DNA from: Paenibacillus tundrae
GTDB taxonomy: Bacteria > Bacillota > Bacilli > Paenibacillales > Paenibacillaceae
Reading direction: 5' to 3'
Assembly: GCF_036884255.1 (NCBI RefSeq)
Contig: NZ_CP145605.1
Coordinates: 4,650,001-4,714,000, forward strand
Length of the DNA stretch: 64,000 nt
Shown: positions 53,961 through 63,253 of the stretch, piece by piece
How the letters are laid out: every line of letters begins with the position of its first letter
How positions within the stretch are numbered: position 1 is the first letter of the stretch
Program-made: the position numbers and the translations under genes
The notes under the pieces: generated by a model
The model's input: only the letters and a program-made list of their open reading frames with translations
Told to the model about the DNA's origin: nothing
Databases searched by the model: none

Positions 53961-54698
53961 TTACTCATCCTTTTGTAGATAAACGTATTGATTAATGTAT
54001 TCACGATCCTGGCTAAAGATAGGCGTTTCCAAATCCACGTCCCATTTGCTCCGCGTAGCTTCACCCTTTTTGTAAAATTGCTTGGTTATACAGGCTCCAC
54101 GTTTCTGCCAGATCGGTAGGTCATTCCAATTGATCCCTCTTTCAAGGAATAATTTATCCTGTAGACTTTTCCCATCTAGACCTTGTAGCTCGTTATGTGG
54201 AAAATGAGCTTGCGCTACCATAGAGATGCTGTTCTTCGTTGCATCCTGTTGTCGCCAGAGAAAATAATTGGTCACTTCATCCGGCGGAAGCACCCAAGCC
54301 CTACTATCAAAGGTGGCCAGTGGCTTGTCCGGATAATGATCTCGGATCACTTCATTAAACTTGGCGGTTGCCATCGAGGCGGATACGGAAACCATCTTTT
54401 GCAGGTTATTTTCAAACCATGATTTCGTTGTTAATTTATCGTAGTTCGTCAACAGCAGAGATATTTCATCGCTCTGATGGTACACTAATTTGCACCCCAT
54501 AATGTTCTGCGCTAAGTATTTACTGGTCTCCCACAGAGCCCCTGTCAATGCTTCATCAAATGGTTTCTTCAAGCCACGTGTAAACGTGTGAAAGTGACAT
54601 CCATCGATTCGAATAATAATCGGCAGCCGCTGAGGGAGGGTTTGTCTGAATGTATTTTCATACCCCTTCATCCGATTTCCAAAATCATCTTTTCTCAT
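53961..54698 (-). CDS. tRNA-His guanylyltransferase-like protein (Thg1 family)
   Basis: This family adds nucleotides to the 5' end of tRNA in the 3'-5' direction. The 245-residue protein starts at the ATG at 54698 after GGAGGGG; a longer frame from 54770 is unlikely. Conserved motifs are RMKGYENTFR, IIIRIDGCHFHTFTR with the first catalytic Asp, VYHQSDEISLLLT with the second, and LPPDEVTNYFLWRQQDATKNSISM. Bacterial members usually repair truncated 5' ends rather than adding G to tRNA-His. The coupled P-loop kinase gene supports an RNA-repair role. Confidence 0.9.
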   Translation of the reverse strand: MRKDDFGNRMKGYENTFRQTLPQRLPIIIRIDGCHFHTFTRGLKKPFDEALTGALWETSKYLAQNIMGCKLVYHQSDEISLLLTNYDKLTTKSWFENNLQKMVSVSASMATAKFNEVIRDHYPDKPLATFDSRAWVLPPDEVTNYFLWRQQDATKNSISMVAQAHFPHNELQGLDGKSLQDKLFLERGINWNDLPIWQKRGACITKQFYKKGEATRSKWDVDLETPIFSQDREYINQYVYLQKDE

Positions 54699-54904
54699 CT
54701 CTACCCCTCCTGCAAAACCTATGTAATTAAAATCCTCGTTGTCTTGTCTCGTCTTGTCTTGTTGGTACATCTATTGTCTAACGTGCAACTCCATCAACAG
54801 CTATTTATCACTTCATTATACAACGTAAAAAGCTTGCGAACTATTGGTTTCTCCTGACGCACTTGATGTTAATTATTACTTCTCATCTTAATTGATCTGA
54901 AACC

Positions 54905-54947
54905 AAAAAACCTCCATTCCACATCTCAATGTGTGAACAGAGGTTTT
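54905..54947 (-). terminator. Terminator of the MFS transporter gene
   Basis: AAAACCTC pairs with GAGGTTTT; minus-strand transcripts end in a T run at its outer side. Confidence 0.75.
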
Positions 54948-54969
54948 GTATGCTGCATGATATCCCTAT

Positions 54970-56214
54970 TTAATTCGCTGATGCAACTTCTACCATTTCC
55001 GACTTATCAATCAATCGTTTTCTCCGATCCATTCCTACACTAATCAATAACCCTAATAATCCACAAGCTGCAATAACGGCTGCATAGAGCGGTACGGAAC
55101 CCAGCCCCGTATGGGTAATTGCGAAGCCACCTAAGTACGCACCCCAGGCGTTACCCAAATTGAAAGCTGAATGACTTGACGTCGTAGCAAGCAATGGCGC
55201 TTCTCGGGTCAGGTTCATAATGCGAATCTGCAATCCTGGCATAATACCGAATGCCGCGACACCCCAGCAAAATATTGTAATGACTGCAAGAGTAGCATTC
55301 TCTAGCGTAAACGTAAGTAGAGCGAGAAGTACAGCTAGTATACCGAAATTAACTATGAGTGACGGCATCAGCTTCCAATCCGCCAGACGTCCACCTACCA
55401 TATTGCCAAGGGTAACACCTACGCCGAACAGTACAAGAATCCAGGTTACATTTTGCTCCGCAAAACCACTAATATCCACTAACATTGGAGTAATGTAAGT
55501 GAACACAGCAAAGAGACTTCCACATCCTAACGCACCTACAAGTAGAACCAATAATACCTGCGGGCGAATCAGGTTGCGAAACTGCTGCATCAGATTCGCT
55601 GGAGCGCCTTGTGGGATAACCGGAATAAAGCGAATGATCCCGATTAACGAAATGATACCTAGGATTGTAATCGCACCGAACGATGATCGCCATCCCAATT
55701 GTTGACCGATAAATGTACCAAATGGAACGCCAATGATATTCGCAATCGTAAGTCCTGCAAGCACAACGGATACAGCTCCTGCCCTTCTCTCTGGAGCAAC
55801 CAGCTTCGTTGCCATAATCGATCCTACACCTAGAAACGTACCATGCGCAAATGCCGTCAAAATACGTGCGGAGATTAGTAACCCATAGGTTGGTGCTATA
55901 ACAGACAAAGCGTTGCCTAGTATGAAAATGCACATTAATAGGACAAGCAATCTCTTTTGCGGTATTTTATGTGTAAACACCGTTAATATCGGTGCACCTA
56001 CAGCTACACCAAGGGCATATCCCGTAATAAGTTGGCCTGCTTGTGGAATGCTCACATTCAGATCTGTCGCCACGTTTGGCAACAATCCCATAATGATAAA
56101 TTCGGTCATACCAATCGCAAATGCACCTACAGTGAGGCACAGCAAGGACAATGGAAATGCACCTCGTGGATTGGATGGCGAAGCTTGCGCCTTATTGCTC
56201 TCTGTCTTACTCAT
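54970..56214 (-). CDS. MFS exporter, AraJ/sugar-efflux-type (DHA1 family)
   Basis: This is a 414-residue membrane protein with 12 helices. LTVGAFAIGMTEFIIMGLLPNVATDL opens the first helix, GYALGVAVGAPILT and ISARILTAFAHGTFLGVGS follow, and the motif-A-like region has HKIPQKRLLV. This is the AraJ/YdhP/NepI exporter group, which exports sugars, nucleosides or drugs. It is monocistronic, with its own terminator. Confidence 0.88.
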   Translation of the reverse strand: MSKTESNKAQASPSNPRGAFPLSLLCLTVGAFAIGMTEFIIMGLLPNVATDLNVSIPQAGQLITGYALGVAVGAPILTVFTHKIPQKRLLVLLMCIFILGNALSVIAPTYGLLISARILTAFAHGTFLGVGSIMATKLVAPERRAGAVSVVLAGLTIANIIGVPFGTFIGQQLGWRSSFGAITILGIISLIGIIRFIPVIPQGAPANLMQQFRNLIRPQVLLVLLVGALGCGSLFAVFTYITPMLVDISGFAEQNVTWILVLFGVGVTLGNMVGGRLADWKLMPSLIVNFGILAVLLALLTFTLENATLAVITIFCWGVAAFGIMPGLQIRIMNLTREAPLLATTSSHSAFNLGNAWGAYLGGFAITHTGLGSVPLYAAVIAACGLLGLLISVGMDRRKRLIDKSEMVEVASAN

Positions 56215-56477
56215 ACGATGTCTCTTCTCCTATCCGTTTAACATAATGAAACCTTGCACATCTCTATAAACACAACTTATATAGTATACCGCCATGCTCT
56301 AATCCTGAACAGTAATTCTCGGTATTCAGGCGCTATAGGGACATGAAGAAGCTGTGGGACTTTAGTTTTAAATCTGTCTTTTACGTATAGGTCAGACTTA
56401 CCTTTTATCCCATTTTTTGTTGAAATACTCCTTAGCATATGTTTAATTGGTATGAATTCATAAGGAGGTATTACACA

Positions 56478-57263
56478 TTGATAAGAAAAGAATTTAAGGC
56501 ATTTTTAGCTTTTGTCATGTTCGCCACTGTTGTATTAGGAACTTTCCAGCATCCCCGAGCAAGTGCCGAAGAATCAGCTAACAACGAAATAACAATCGAA
56601 GAGAATTGGTGGGATGTGGATGCAGCACAAAGCTTAAGCACAGTAAATGACTCTTCTAAGCAACTAACCAAAGAAGAGGTCTTGGATATCGCTAGAGAAC
56701 AACTTGAGAATCAGAATGCATCACAAGAGAGCATTGATTATTTCACTAACCTTATTGAGAACGAATATAACGCTATGCCTAACGAAGGAATAACAACGCA
56801 AGCTCAGGCTACACAAGCCGCTACCGCTAATACCAAACAAGTATTGATGAAGAGAGGTGGAGAGGATTACTATCAGTCTTACCTGGGAAGTAGATATATC
56901 GCCACTCACCGAGTTCAATACTTACCACCTACGGTGACAGCAGATATTATAGACAAAAAGCTGCGCGGAAACCTGACCACTTGGCAGCATGTGATGACGG
57001 CATTGTTAGGCTGGCCAATCTCTGCCAAATTCCCTGTAATCGGCCATATTATTTCAGCAGTAGGTGTTCTCAACACGATTGATTCATATATGACGTCTGA
57101 AACGATCCGTAAGATTGAAGCATCTACCGGAGCATCTAGAATTATTAGTTACAACTCCTCTCAGGGAGAAGACACTCTGTGGGTACCTTGGACAGAATAC
57201 CCATATGCTAACGTTAGCGTCGACTCACAGTACTCTAAGAATTCCAGTCATGTGATCTATTAA
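56478..57263 (+). CDS. Secreted protein of unknown function, TTG start
   Basis: This is a 261-residue exported protein. The TTG at 56478, nine bases after AAGGAGG, is the supported start. The leader (IRKEFKAFLAFVMFATVVLGTF) ends with ASA before EESANN, a signal peptidase I site. The mature part has an acidic helical first half and a region with a conspicuous hydrophobic segment (WQHVMTALLGWPISAKFPVIGHIISAVGVL). It ends without a membrane anchor. No family is recognised. An exported protein with an internal hydrophobic patch followed by a small membrane protein suggests a toxin-immunity or bacteriocin-type pair, but sequence gives no proof. Confidence 0.75.
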   Translation: MIRKEFKAFLAFVMFATVVLGTFQHPRASAEESANNEITIEENWWDVDAAQSLSTVNDSSKQLTKEEVLDIAREQLENQNASQESIDYFTNLIENEYNAMPNEGITTQAQATQAATANTKQVLMKRGGEDYYQSYLGSRYIATHRVQYLPPTVTADIIDKKLRGNLTTWQHVMTALLGWPISAKFPVIGHIISAVGVLNTIDSYMTSETIRKIEASTGASRIISYNSSQGEDTLWVPWTEYPYANVSVDSQYSKNSSHVIY

Positions 57264-57344
57264 AATTAAATTGATATTACGAATCAATATTAATCATCAA
57301 GTCATGACCAGGCTTACTATTATCCAATGTGAAAGGGACTTAAC

Positions 57345-57764
57345 ATGAATACTCAACCTCTGAAGAACAAAATTTGGTATTATTTCACCATTGTTTCTTT
57401 TGCGCTCCTACTTCTCAGTTCATTCATGTTAGAACAGATAACTTCCCAATCTGCGGTTGAGCAGTTATTGGGTGCGTATATCATCCCCGTGTACGTTGTT
57501 GTTCTTGTTGTGATCTCCACCATAATCCGGCAACGGGATGAGTTATTCAATTTAGCACTAATCATCTTCGCCACATACGCACATGCAGACTACACTGAAA
57601 TGCTCCTAACGCATTGGATTATTTCATTAGCTCTTCCGGTTCTATTTATCCTGCGGCTGATCTTCGTCGTAAAAAGGAAACATAGAACCGCGATTGGCAT
57701 TGGAATAGGAGCCGCTATTATTTATCTCTTCTTCTACCTTCGCTATACGCTTGATGTCATATAA
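57345..57764 (+). CDS. Small membrane protein (139 aa) following the secreted protein
   Basis: Four membrane helices are visible (YYFTIVSFALLLLSSFML; GAYIIPVYVVVLVVIST; IISLALPVLFILRLIFVV; GIGIGAAIIYLFFYL) with few charged residues between them. It starts 81 bases after the secreted gene. No family is recognised. A protective role for the secreted protein is inferred from order only. Confidence 0.7.
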   Translation: MNTQPLKNKIWYYFTIVSFALLLLSSFMLEQITSQSAVEQLLGAYIIPVYVVVLVVISTIIRQRDELFNLALIIFATYAHADYTEMLLTHWIISLALPVLFILRLIFVVKRKHRTAIGIGIGAAIIYLFFYLRYTLDVI

Positions 57765-57771
57765 CACGAAC

Positions 57772-57813
57772 AAAGCCAAAATCACAGGATCTCACCCGTG
57801 ATTTTGGCTTTTA
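57772..57813. terminator. Bidirectional terminator
   Basis: AAAGCCAAAATCAC pairs with GTGATTTTGGCTTTT. It serves the plus-strand pair and overlaps the stop of the minus-strand ADP-ribosylglycohydrolase gene. Confidence 0.85.
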
Positions 57814-58727
57814 TTCGCTTTATGCCACAGCCCATTCACTACCTCATCCAACGTTTCTTGCATAGCCAGCTTCTCTCGCCATTGGACTGGAATACCGCTG
57901 AGACCGTAATACGCACCGGCAATTTGCCCATACACAGCTCCGGTTGTATCCGCATCATCGCCTAAGTTGACCGCCAAAAGTGCTCCTTCTTCAAAAGTAG
58001 AAGATTTATAAAAAGCCCACAAAGCCGCTTCAAGCGAACGAACGACATAACCACTCCCTTGAATTTCGGGCGGCTCCTTGCGCTGATAAGACCCTTCCAC
58101 CACTTCCTCTATGCCAGGGGAAAATGTCTTCGTTTCCCGCCACTGACGAATGGTCACGGGTGACAACATGGTTTCTTTGCTCGCTCCCTGAAGTCCAGCC
58201 ACCAGAATCGCAGCCAATACACCACAGGCTTCTACGCTTTCGGTCGTGGCATGTGTTGTTCGAGAACTCATCTCGGCATACCGCACCGCTTCTTCCGGGT
58301 GGTTAGCATAGGCCATTGCTACTGGAGCAAGCCGCATAATGGAGCCGTTGCCTGCCGTATTCGGATTCGTAGATCCACTATACGGCTCCCCTGACACTGC
58401 AAATCGTTCCAAAGCGTTCCGCGTCGCCCCGCCAATATCGAAGCATGTTCCCGTACTGCTCATGTATCCCACTTGGTACCAGTTTGTATATCTTCGCATC
58501 TGATCTGCAGGGTCAAAAGCTTCTCTCCGCACCAAACTTTCTGCCAGACACAGAGCCATAGAGGTATCATCTGTCCATTGCCCAGCCTTTAATCCAAATA
58601 CGCCGCCACCCACCATATCCGTCAGTGGTTCAAATGTTCCCGGCGCACTGAATTCCACAGTTGTACCGAGTGCATCGCCAGCGGCAAGTCCAATGAACGT
58701 TCCATTAAAGCGATCTTGATTAAGCAT
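57792..58727 (-). CDS. ADP-ribosylglycohydrolase family protein
   Basis: This is a 311-residue enzyme that removes ADP-ribose from proteins or related substrates. The start is the ATG at 58727 after AAGAGGAGG. Motifs of the DraG/ADP-ribosylhydrolase family: GLAAGDALGTTVEF, GQWTDDTSMALCLAE with the magnesium-binding TDD, GNGSIMRLAPVAM and LGDDADTTGAVYGQIAGAYYG. The natural substrate is not known. Confidence 0.92.
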   Translation of the reverse strand: MLNQDRFNGTFIGLAAGDALGTTVEFSAPGTFEPLTDMVGGGVFGLKAGQWTDDTSMALCLAESLVRREAFDPADQMRRYTNWYQVGYMSSTGTCFDIGGATRNALERFAVSGEPYSGSTNPNTAGNGSIMRLAPVAMAYANHPEEAVRYAEMSSRTTHATTESVEACGVLAAILVAGLQGASKETMLSPVTIRQWRETKTFSPGIEEVVEGSYQRKEPPEIQGSGYVVRSLEAALWAFYKSSTFEEGALLAVNLGDDADTTGAVYGQIAGAYYGLSGIPVQWREKLAMQETLDEVVNGLWHKANKSQNHG

Positions 58728-58749
58728 CTGCCATTCCTCCTCTTCCATT

Positions 58750-59220
58750 CACCATTCAACCTAGATTAACTTCTTTCATTTTGACACATGCCTCAATGTG
58801 GCGCAAAAAGATTAATATTCCACACTTATTTAGCCTTATTTCAATTGCCTTTCTTCTATTATAAAAGTGTCGAAACCTGTTGAACGGTTGTCATATCCAG
58901 TAATCCATAAAAAAAGTTTAAAAAAATCAAACTGAAAATACAGTTTTTCCAGTACACCGCTTACATGCAAAAGGCATAACGGTTTATGACTTTTTCTATT
59001 TTCTGAAAATACGTCATTCATGTGCAAATTTTCAATGTAAACAATCATAACGCGCTTGACCCTTCACTTTGTCCTATGTTACGGTTTTATTAGATACAGC
59101 GCATATTATTTTCCAGTTTTATTGCTTTAACCTGTTGTCTGCGTCAACTAACATGCCGCAGGTTAAATAATACAGGAAATGAATTTGCAGAAAGTTTTCA
59201 TTTCATTCCAAACAATATAG
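58750..59220. other. AT-rich gap with no recognised gene
   Basis: I see no supported gene or terminator here. A minus-strand 70-codon frame at 58836-59048 lacks a ribosome binding site and conserved features. It ends at the interspersed repeat at 59221. Confidence 0.6.
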
Positions 59221-59400
59221 GTTCAACCAAACTTTTTACACGAGAACGGAGAGAACAGAAATAACGTGAAGAAGCGAAGCGTTCGCCTTTATCACCGGAT
59301 TTTCCCTTTGAAGAAGGGAATCCAAAAAATCTGGGGATAACAGCGATCGGAAGGTTATTCTGTTATCGGAGTGGCAAGTGTAAACATTCTTTAGTTGAAC
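59221..59400. repeat. MITE-like interspersed repeat, copy 2, inverted relative to copy 1
   Basis: Arms GTTCAACCAAACTTTTTACAC (59221-59241) and its inverted partner (59378-59400) enclose the same core as at 8493-8725 but in the opposite orientation. It includes GAAGCGAAGCGTTCGC and the GATAACAGCGATCGGAAGG stretch. It ends 34 bases before the HAD gene start and therefore lies in its promoter region. Confidence 0.7.
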
Positions 59401-59433
59401 TTATCTAATTCTGAAACAGGAGGAAACAAATTT

Positions 59434-60102
59434 ATGATTAAGGCACTGGTTTTTGATTTTGACGGAACGATTATTGATACAGAAACAGCATGGTATGTCG
59501 CTTTTCGAGATGCCTATAAGGAACATGGTGTCGACCTGACCCTGGAGATGTATTCACAATGCATCGGTACCAGTCTAAAAACATTCAATCCATATGAGTA
59601 CTTAATAACAGATTTGAATCTTCCGATCGATCGGGATGCGTTCAGGGAATCCGTTCAGTTGCATCACGCAGCACTGATGAACAAAGAACAAGTCAGACCC
59701 GGTATCCAGAACTACCTCGATGCAGCACGCGAAGCAGGATTGAAATTGGCCGTTGCGTCCAGCTCGAAGCGCGAGTGGGTTGAGCAACACCTCGAACAAC
59801 TGAAGCTTAAGGATTATTTCGAAGTAATCCGTACAGCTGACGATGTAGCCAATGTGAAGCCGGATCCAGAATTATATAATCAAGCGCTTGAAGCCCTTGG
59901 AGTAACTGCAGACGAAGCCGTCGCGATTGAAGATTCACCTAACGGCGCGCGTGCAGCTGCTGCGGCAGGTATTCACTGTGTCGTTATCTCCAATACCATT
60001 ACCGGGACACTTGAATTCGACATGCCTCACCAACGGCTATCCTGCCTGACCGACCTCGAATTTAATGATCTGATCTCGAAGCCACTCGTCACTACCGTTT
60101 AA
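59434..60102 (+). CDS. HAD-family phosphatase, beta-phosphoglucomutase-like (YhcW-like)
   Basis: This is a 222-residue cytoplasmic enzyme starting at the ATG at 59434 after AGGAGG. HAD motifs: VFDFDGTIIDTE with the nucleophile Asp, VASSSKREWVEQHL, KPDPELYNQAL and IEDSPNGARAA. A beta-PGM-like cap lies between motifs I and II. Fifty bases downstream is mtlD, so a phosphatase for mannitol-1-phosphate is an attractive idea. Confidence 0.88.
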   Translation: MIKALVFDFDGTIIDTETAWYVAFRDAYKEHGVDLTLEMYSQCIGTSLKTFNPYEYLITDLNLPIDRDAFRESVQLHHAALMNKEQVRPGIQNYLDAAREAGLKLAVASSSKREWVEQHLEQLKLKDYFEVIRTADDVANVKPDPELYNQALEALGVTADEAVAIEDSPNGARAAAAAGIHCVVISNTITGTLEFDMPHQRLSCLTDLEFNDLISKPLVTTV

Positions 60103-60152
60103 GTCTGAACGAATGCTGCTTCATTTCAATGATTAAAAGGGGGAGTTCACAC

Positions 60153-61325
60153 ATGAAAGCTGTACATTTTGGTGCGGGCAATATAGGCCGCGGTTTTATC
60201 GGTCATATGTTGTCCGCTTCCGATTACGAAGTCTGCTTTGTCGCACGTAACCCGAAGAAAATCTCCATGCTCCAGAAGAGGAAAGAGTATCCGATTACAC
60301 TTGCAAATCGTGATCAGGATACAACGATTGTAAATAACGTAACTGCCATCAACGTTGGCGAACAAGATCGAGTAGCCGAGCATATTGCCTCGGCTGATCT
60401 GATAACAACGGCAGTTGGTGTATCAGCACTTGAAGATATCGCGGAACCGATTGCCAAGGGCATTCACCTTCGCATGCAACAACGTAACCCTGCTCCGCTC
60501 CATATTATTGCTTGTGAGAATGCTATTGGAGGAAGTACACGCCTTAAGAAGCGTATCTACCCTTTACTTGATGAACAGACTCGCCAGAAAGCGGAGCGCT
60601 ATGTCGCCTTCCCTAATGCGGCTGTAGATCGGATCGTACCCGCTCAGGATCACCAGGATCCCTTACAGGTGACGGTTGAACCGTTCTACGAATGGGTTGT
60701 ACATCGCCCCGCGTTATTGGATGGATTCAAGAAAATTAAAGGTGTACACTACGTTGATTCTCTTGAGCCATATATTGAACGTAAAATGTTTACCGTCAAC
60801 ACCGGACACTGTGTTGCGGCATACTTCGGATATCTCGAAGGATTCAAGACCATTCGACAGGTCATGAGTCACAAACCGCTTCGTGAGAAAATTCGTCATG
60901 TCATGGAAGAGACCGGAGCAATGCTCATCCAGAAACATGGCTTCGATCCACAGAAGCATAGCAGGTACATTGATACCATTCTCGAACGCTTTGCCAATCC
61001 GAACCTGACAGATCAGGTGACCCGGGTCGGCCGCTCACCTCTTCGCAAGTTATCGCCTTACGACCGGCTTGTTCGCCCAGCGATGCAGGCCAGTGAATTC
61101 GGAATAGCAATTCCTCATTTAACTTCCGCTATGGCAGCCGCGATGTTGTTCAACTACGAACGAGACGAGGAAGCCATGACGCTACAACACATGATTCGTG
61201 AGGACGGCGTATCCGCCTTTATTCGCGAACGCATGGGTATTCCCGACGCACATCCCGTTCATGGGCAAGTTGTCGCCCGTTATGAAGACATTAAAGGGCG
61301 CAAGGAAGCTACGATTTTGACTTAA
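60153..61325 (+). CDS. mtlD: Mannitol-1-phosphate 5-dehydrogenase
   Basis: This is a 390-residue NAD-dependent enzyme that interconverts mannitol-1-phosphate and fructose-6-phosphate. The start is the ATG at 60153 after AAAGGGGGAG. N-terminal FGAGNIGRGFIGHML binds NAD. LIACEN-type region reads HIIACENAIGGS, VAFPNAAVDRIVP, and the catalytic KMFTVNTGHCVAAYFGYL follows. No mannitol PTS genes are adjacent; instead a HAD phosphatase precedes it, so synthesis rather than uptake-linked breakdown is possible. Confidence 0.94.
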   Translation: MKAVHFGAGNIGRGFIGHMLSASDYEVCFVARNPKKISMLQKRKEYPITLANRDQDTTIVNNVTAINVGEQDRVAEHIASADLITTAVGVSALEDIAEPIAKGIHLRMQQRNPAPLHIIACENAIGGSTRLKKRIYPLLDEQTRQKAERYVAFPNAAVDRIVPAQDHQDPLQVTVEPFYEWVVHRPALLDGFKKIKGVHYVDSLEPYIERKMFTVNTGHCVAAYFGYLEGFKTIRQVMSHKPLREKIRHVMEETGAMLIQKHGFDPQKHSRYIDTILERFANPNLTDQVTRVGRSPLRKLSPYDRLVRPAMQASEFGIAIPHLTSAMAAAMLFNYERDEEAMTLQHMIREDGVSAFIRERMGIPDAHPVHGQVVARYEDIKGRKEATILT

Positions 61326-61403
61326 TCAGATATTGATGTCTGGGTCATTCTTGATATGAATAGAACAAGGGCTCAGAACGAAGACCTTAGAACAAGCAAA
61401 AGC

Positions 61404-61452
61404 AAAAGCCGGGAGGAACCCATGCGCTTAAGCATAGTCCCTTCCGGCTTTA
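61404..61452. terminator. Terminator between mtlD and the lipoprotein gene
   Basis: AAAGCCGG(G)AGG pairs with CCTTCCGGCTTT, with CATGCGCTTAAGCATAG forming a nested hairpin. Confidence 0.75.
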
Positions 61453-61466
61453 TCATGTTTGTATCC

Positions 61467-62372
61467 TTATTTAGGAGAAACCTTTTCGTTCATGATGGAA
61501 TTCAAAGATGCATATGCCATTGGCAAGAACCCTTCGGACGGCTCACCAATAGGTGCATTCACACGGAAGATAAACCCGTTTCCATCCAGCTCTTTCACAA
61601 TATAATATTCTGTCTTCTTATCGTTCTGAGACATCATGTATAGCTGAGCATCATTCATCGATCCCGTGCTAAGCTCTTTCTTGGTTAATTCCTTAACCTC
61701 TCCAGTCTCTGACAGCTCTTCTTTTGCATCCATCTTCAAGAAATCCAGATTATAGTCAGAAGGCAACTTTTCAATCTCTACCTCATAATCGGGATCAATC
61801 TTCATCGTCAATTCATTCTCATCTGCGTCGAATGCCATCGGTTCAAATACATACAACGAATATCCATTACCCTGTGCCAGCGTGACGGGACGTTTCTCTG
61901 TCATTCCTTCCACAGCCACTTCTAACTCAGACGTCTTGGGACGATCCGATGTACCATTAGCACCTGTACTCGCACGATCGTCATCTACTTCAACCTTCGT
62001 AATTTCCTTGACCACAAGTTGTTTGATCGTCGTATCTCCCGCAAAGGTTCTCTCTACATACTTGAAACGAACGGTATCCTCATCATCTATATCGTCGAAT
62101 AAGGGCTGAACACTCTCTTCTACCTGGAATGACATCGGTTCATCCTTTACCCGAATCTCTACCGTATGAGGATCCGCCCAACCTGTAAGGATGCCTTCCG
62201 CTTCAATCACATCACCCTCTGCAGGTTGCTCCTCCGGTGCAGGCGCAGGTGCCTGTTCCCCTGTATTGCTGGTAGGTGGCTGCACCGCCGGATTACTGTT
62301 ACCACAGGCGACGAGTGAGAACCCCATCATTAAAACTAGAATTGATGCACTAATATTCATTGTACTTCGCAT
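61467..62372 (-). CDS. Lipoprotein of unknown function (301 aa)
   Basis: A signal peptide with lipobox SLVACG is seen near residue 22, followed by a Pro/Glu-rich linker of about 30 residues. The mature domain has two beta-rich parts: VIEAEGILTGWADPHTVEIRVK, which resembles a small OB-type domain for export-associated proteins, and KRPVTLAQGNGYSLYVFEPMAFD toward the middle. The start is the ATG at 62372 after CGGAGGTGTT. Family not recognised. Confidence 0.7.
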   Translation of the reverse strand: MRSTMNISASILVLMMGFSLVACGNSNPAVQPPTSNTGEQAPAPAPEEQPAEGDVIEAEGILTGWADPHTVEIRVKDEPMSFQVEESVQPLFDDIDDEDTVRFKYVERTFAGDTTIKQLVVKEITKVEVDDDRASTGANGTSDRPKTSELEVAVEGMTEKRPVTLAQGNGYSLYVFEPMAFDADENELTMKIDPDYEVEIEKLPSDYNLDFLKMDAKEELSETGEVKELTKKELSTGSMNDAQLYMMSQNDKKTEYYIVKELDGNGFIFRVNAPIGEPSEGFLPMAYASLNSIMNEKVSPK

Positions 62373-62511
62373 ATGAACACCTCCGTTAGCTTATACGCAA
62401 TGATGCTTGTCCATGTTGCTTGACATTTAACTGAGCTACTTACTACTACTTACACCACTGACGTTATACTCAATCAAAAGGATACTCCAGCAGACTAGCA
62501 TCTCACTGCGC

Positions 62512-63165
62512 TTAGCTTGCCTGATCCATCTCCACAAGCTTGGCATTCGCACTGTTAAAGGTTTTGGTCTGGATATTGAACTGCTTCCTGAACTCGGCAA
62601 CTTGCACATATTGCGCATTTCGTTCTCGAATCGCTCGTTTAATCTTCACAAGGTTCGGCTTAACATCGGCTCTCATCATCGAATACAGCAGTTCTTCTGC
62701 ATCCAAGCTCTGTTTATAGGACGCAACGAATCCGTCGAACGTAGCCGCTCTTACCTGATATTGATCCAGCACAGCCTGTGCTTGAGCCAACGTTTCTTCT
62801 TTTTCAAAAGACAATTCATCTAGAGACGTTCGAAGACTATCGATCTGCTCCAATGTCTGCTTCATGGCCGAATCAGCCTCGTCCAACAATTTCCGACGTT
62901 CATTAATGTGTTGGGCTGCCTGGTCTAATAGATCCTCAATATGGCTGTTTTTGTTCTTCCCCTTACTCAGAATCTCCGTATATAATTCCATGTCTTCCCG
63001 TTCATGACGAGAAAGCTCCTTCAGGCTCTCATCGATCCCCTGATCATGCTGAAGCCATTGATTCACCTGATTCGCCGCTGGTTCCTGCGGCTGTCCGCAG
63101 GCGGTAAGAAGCAGGATCAGCCCTATGCTGAATGCCGTCCACATTGTTTTTTTTCTGCCAAGCAC
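62512..63165 (-). CDS. YkyA-family cell-wall-binding lipoprotein
   Basis: This is a 217-residue lipoprotein with lipobox LLTACG, starting at a GTG at 63165 (ATG at 63144 possible). The rest is a long helical coiled-coil with LKELSRHEREDMELYTEIL, INERRKLLDEADSAMKQ, and ERNAQYVQVAEFRKQFN, the YkyA/PF10368-type pattern. Outer-surface coiled coils of this type are thought to interact with the wall. Exact role unknown. Confidence 0.85.
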   Translation of the reverse strand: MLGRKKTMWTAFSIGLILLLTACGQPQEPAANQVNQWLQHDQGIDESLKELSRHEREDMELYTEILSKGKNKNSHIEDLLDQAAQHINERRKLLDEADSAMKQTLEQIDSLRTSLDELSFEKEETLAQAQAVLDQYQVRAATFDGFVASYKQSLDAEELLYSMMRADVKPNLVKIKRAIRERNAQYVQVAEFRKQFNIQTKTFNSANAKLVEMDQAS

Positions 63166-63253
63166 CTGATCGACTCTCTCCCTTTTGCATCTGTTATGCC
63201 ATTTCTCGAATCTATTTCAATGTTCTCCTACAGTGCGTATTCTTGAACCTCTC

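Noticed and set aside
54733..54768. Pentamer microsatellite (CTTGT/CTCGT) before the Thg1 gene as a phase-variation repeat
   Set aside because: Only about six imperfect units, upstream of the supported start and not in a reading frame used by a gene.
58836..59048. 70-codon minus-strand frame as a gene
   Set aside because: No ribosome binding site, no recognisable pattern, and an unlikely AT-rich composition between a gene end and a repeat.
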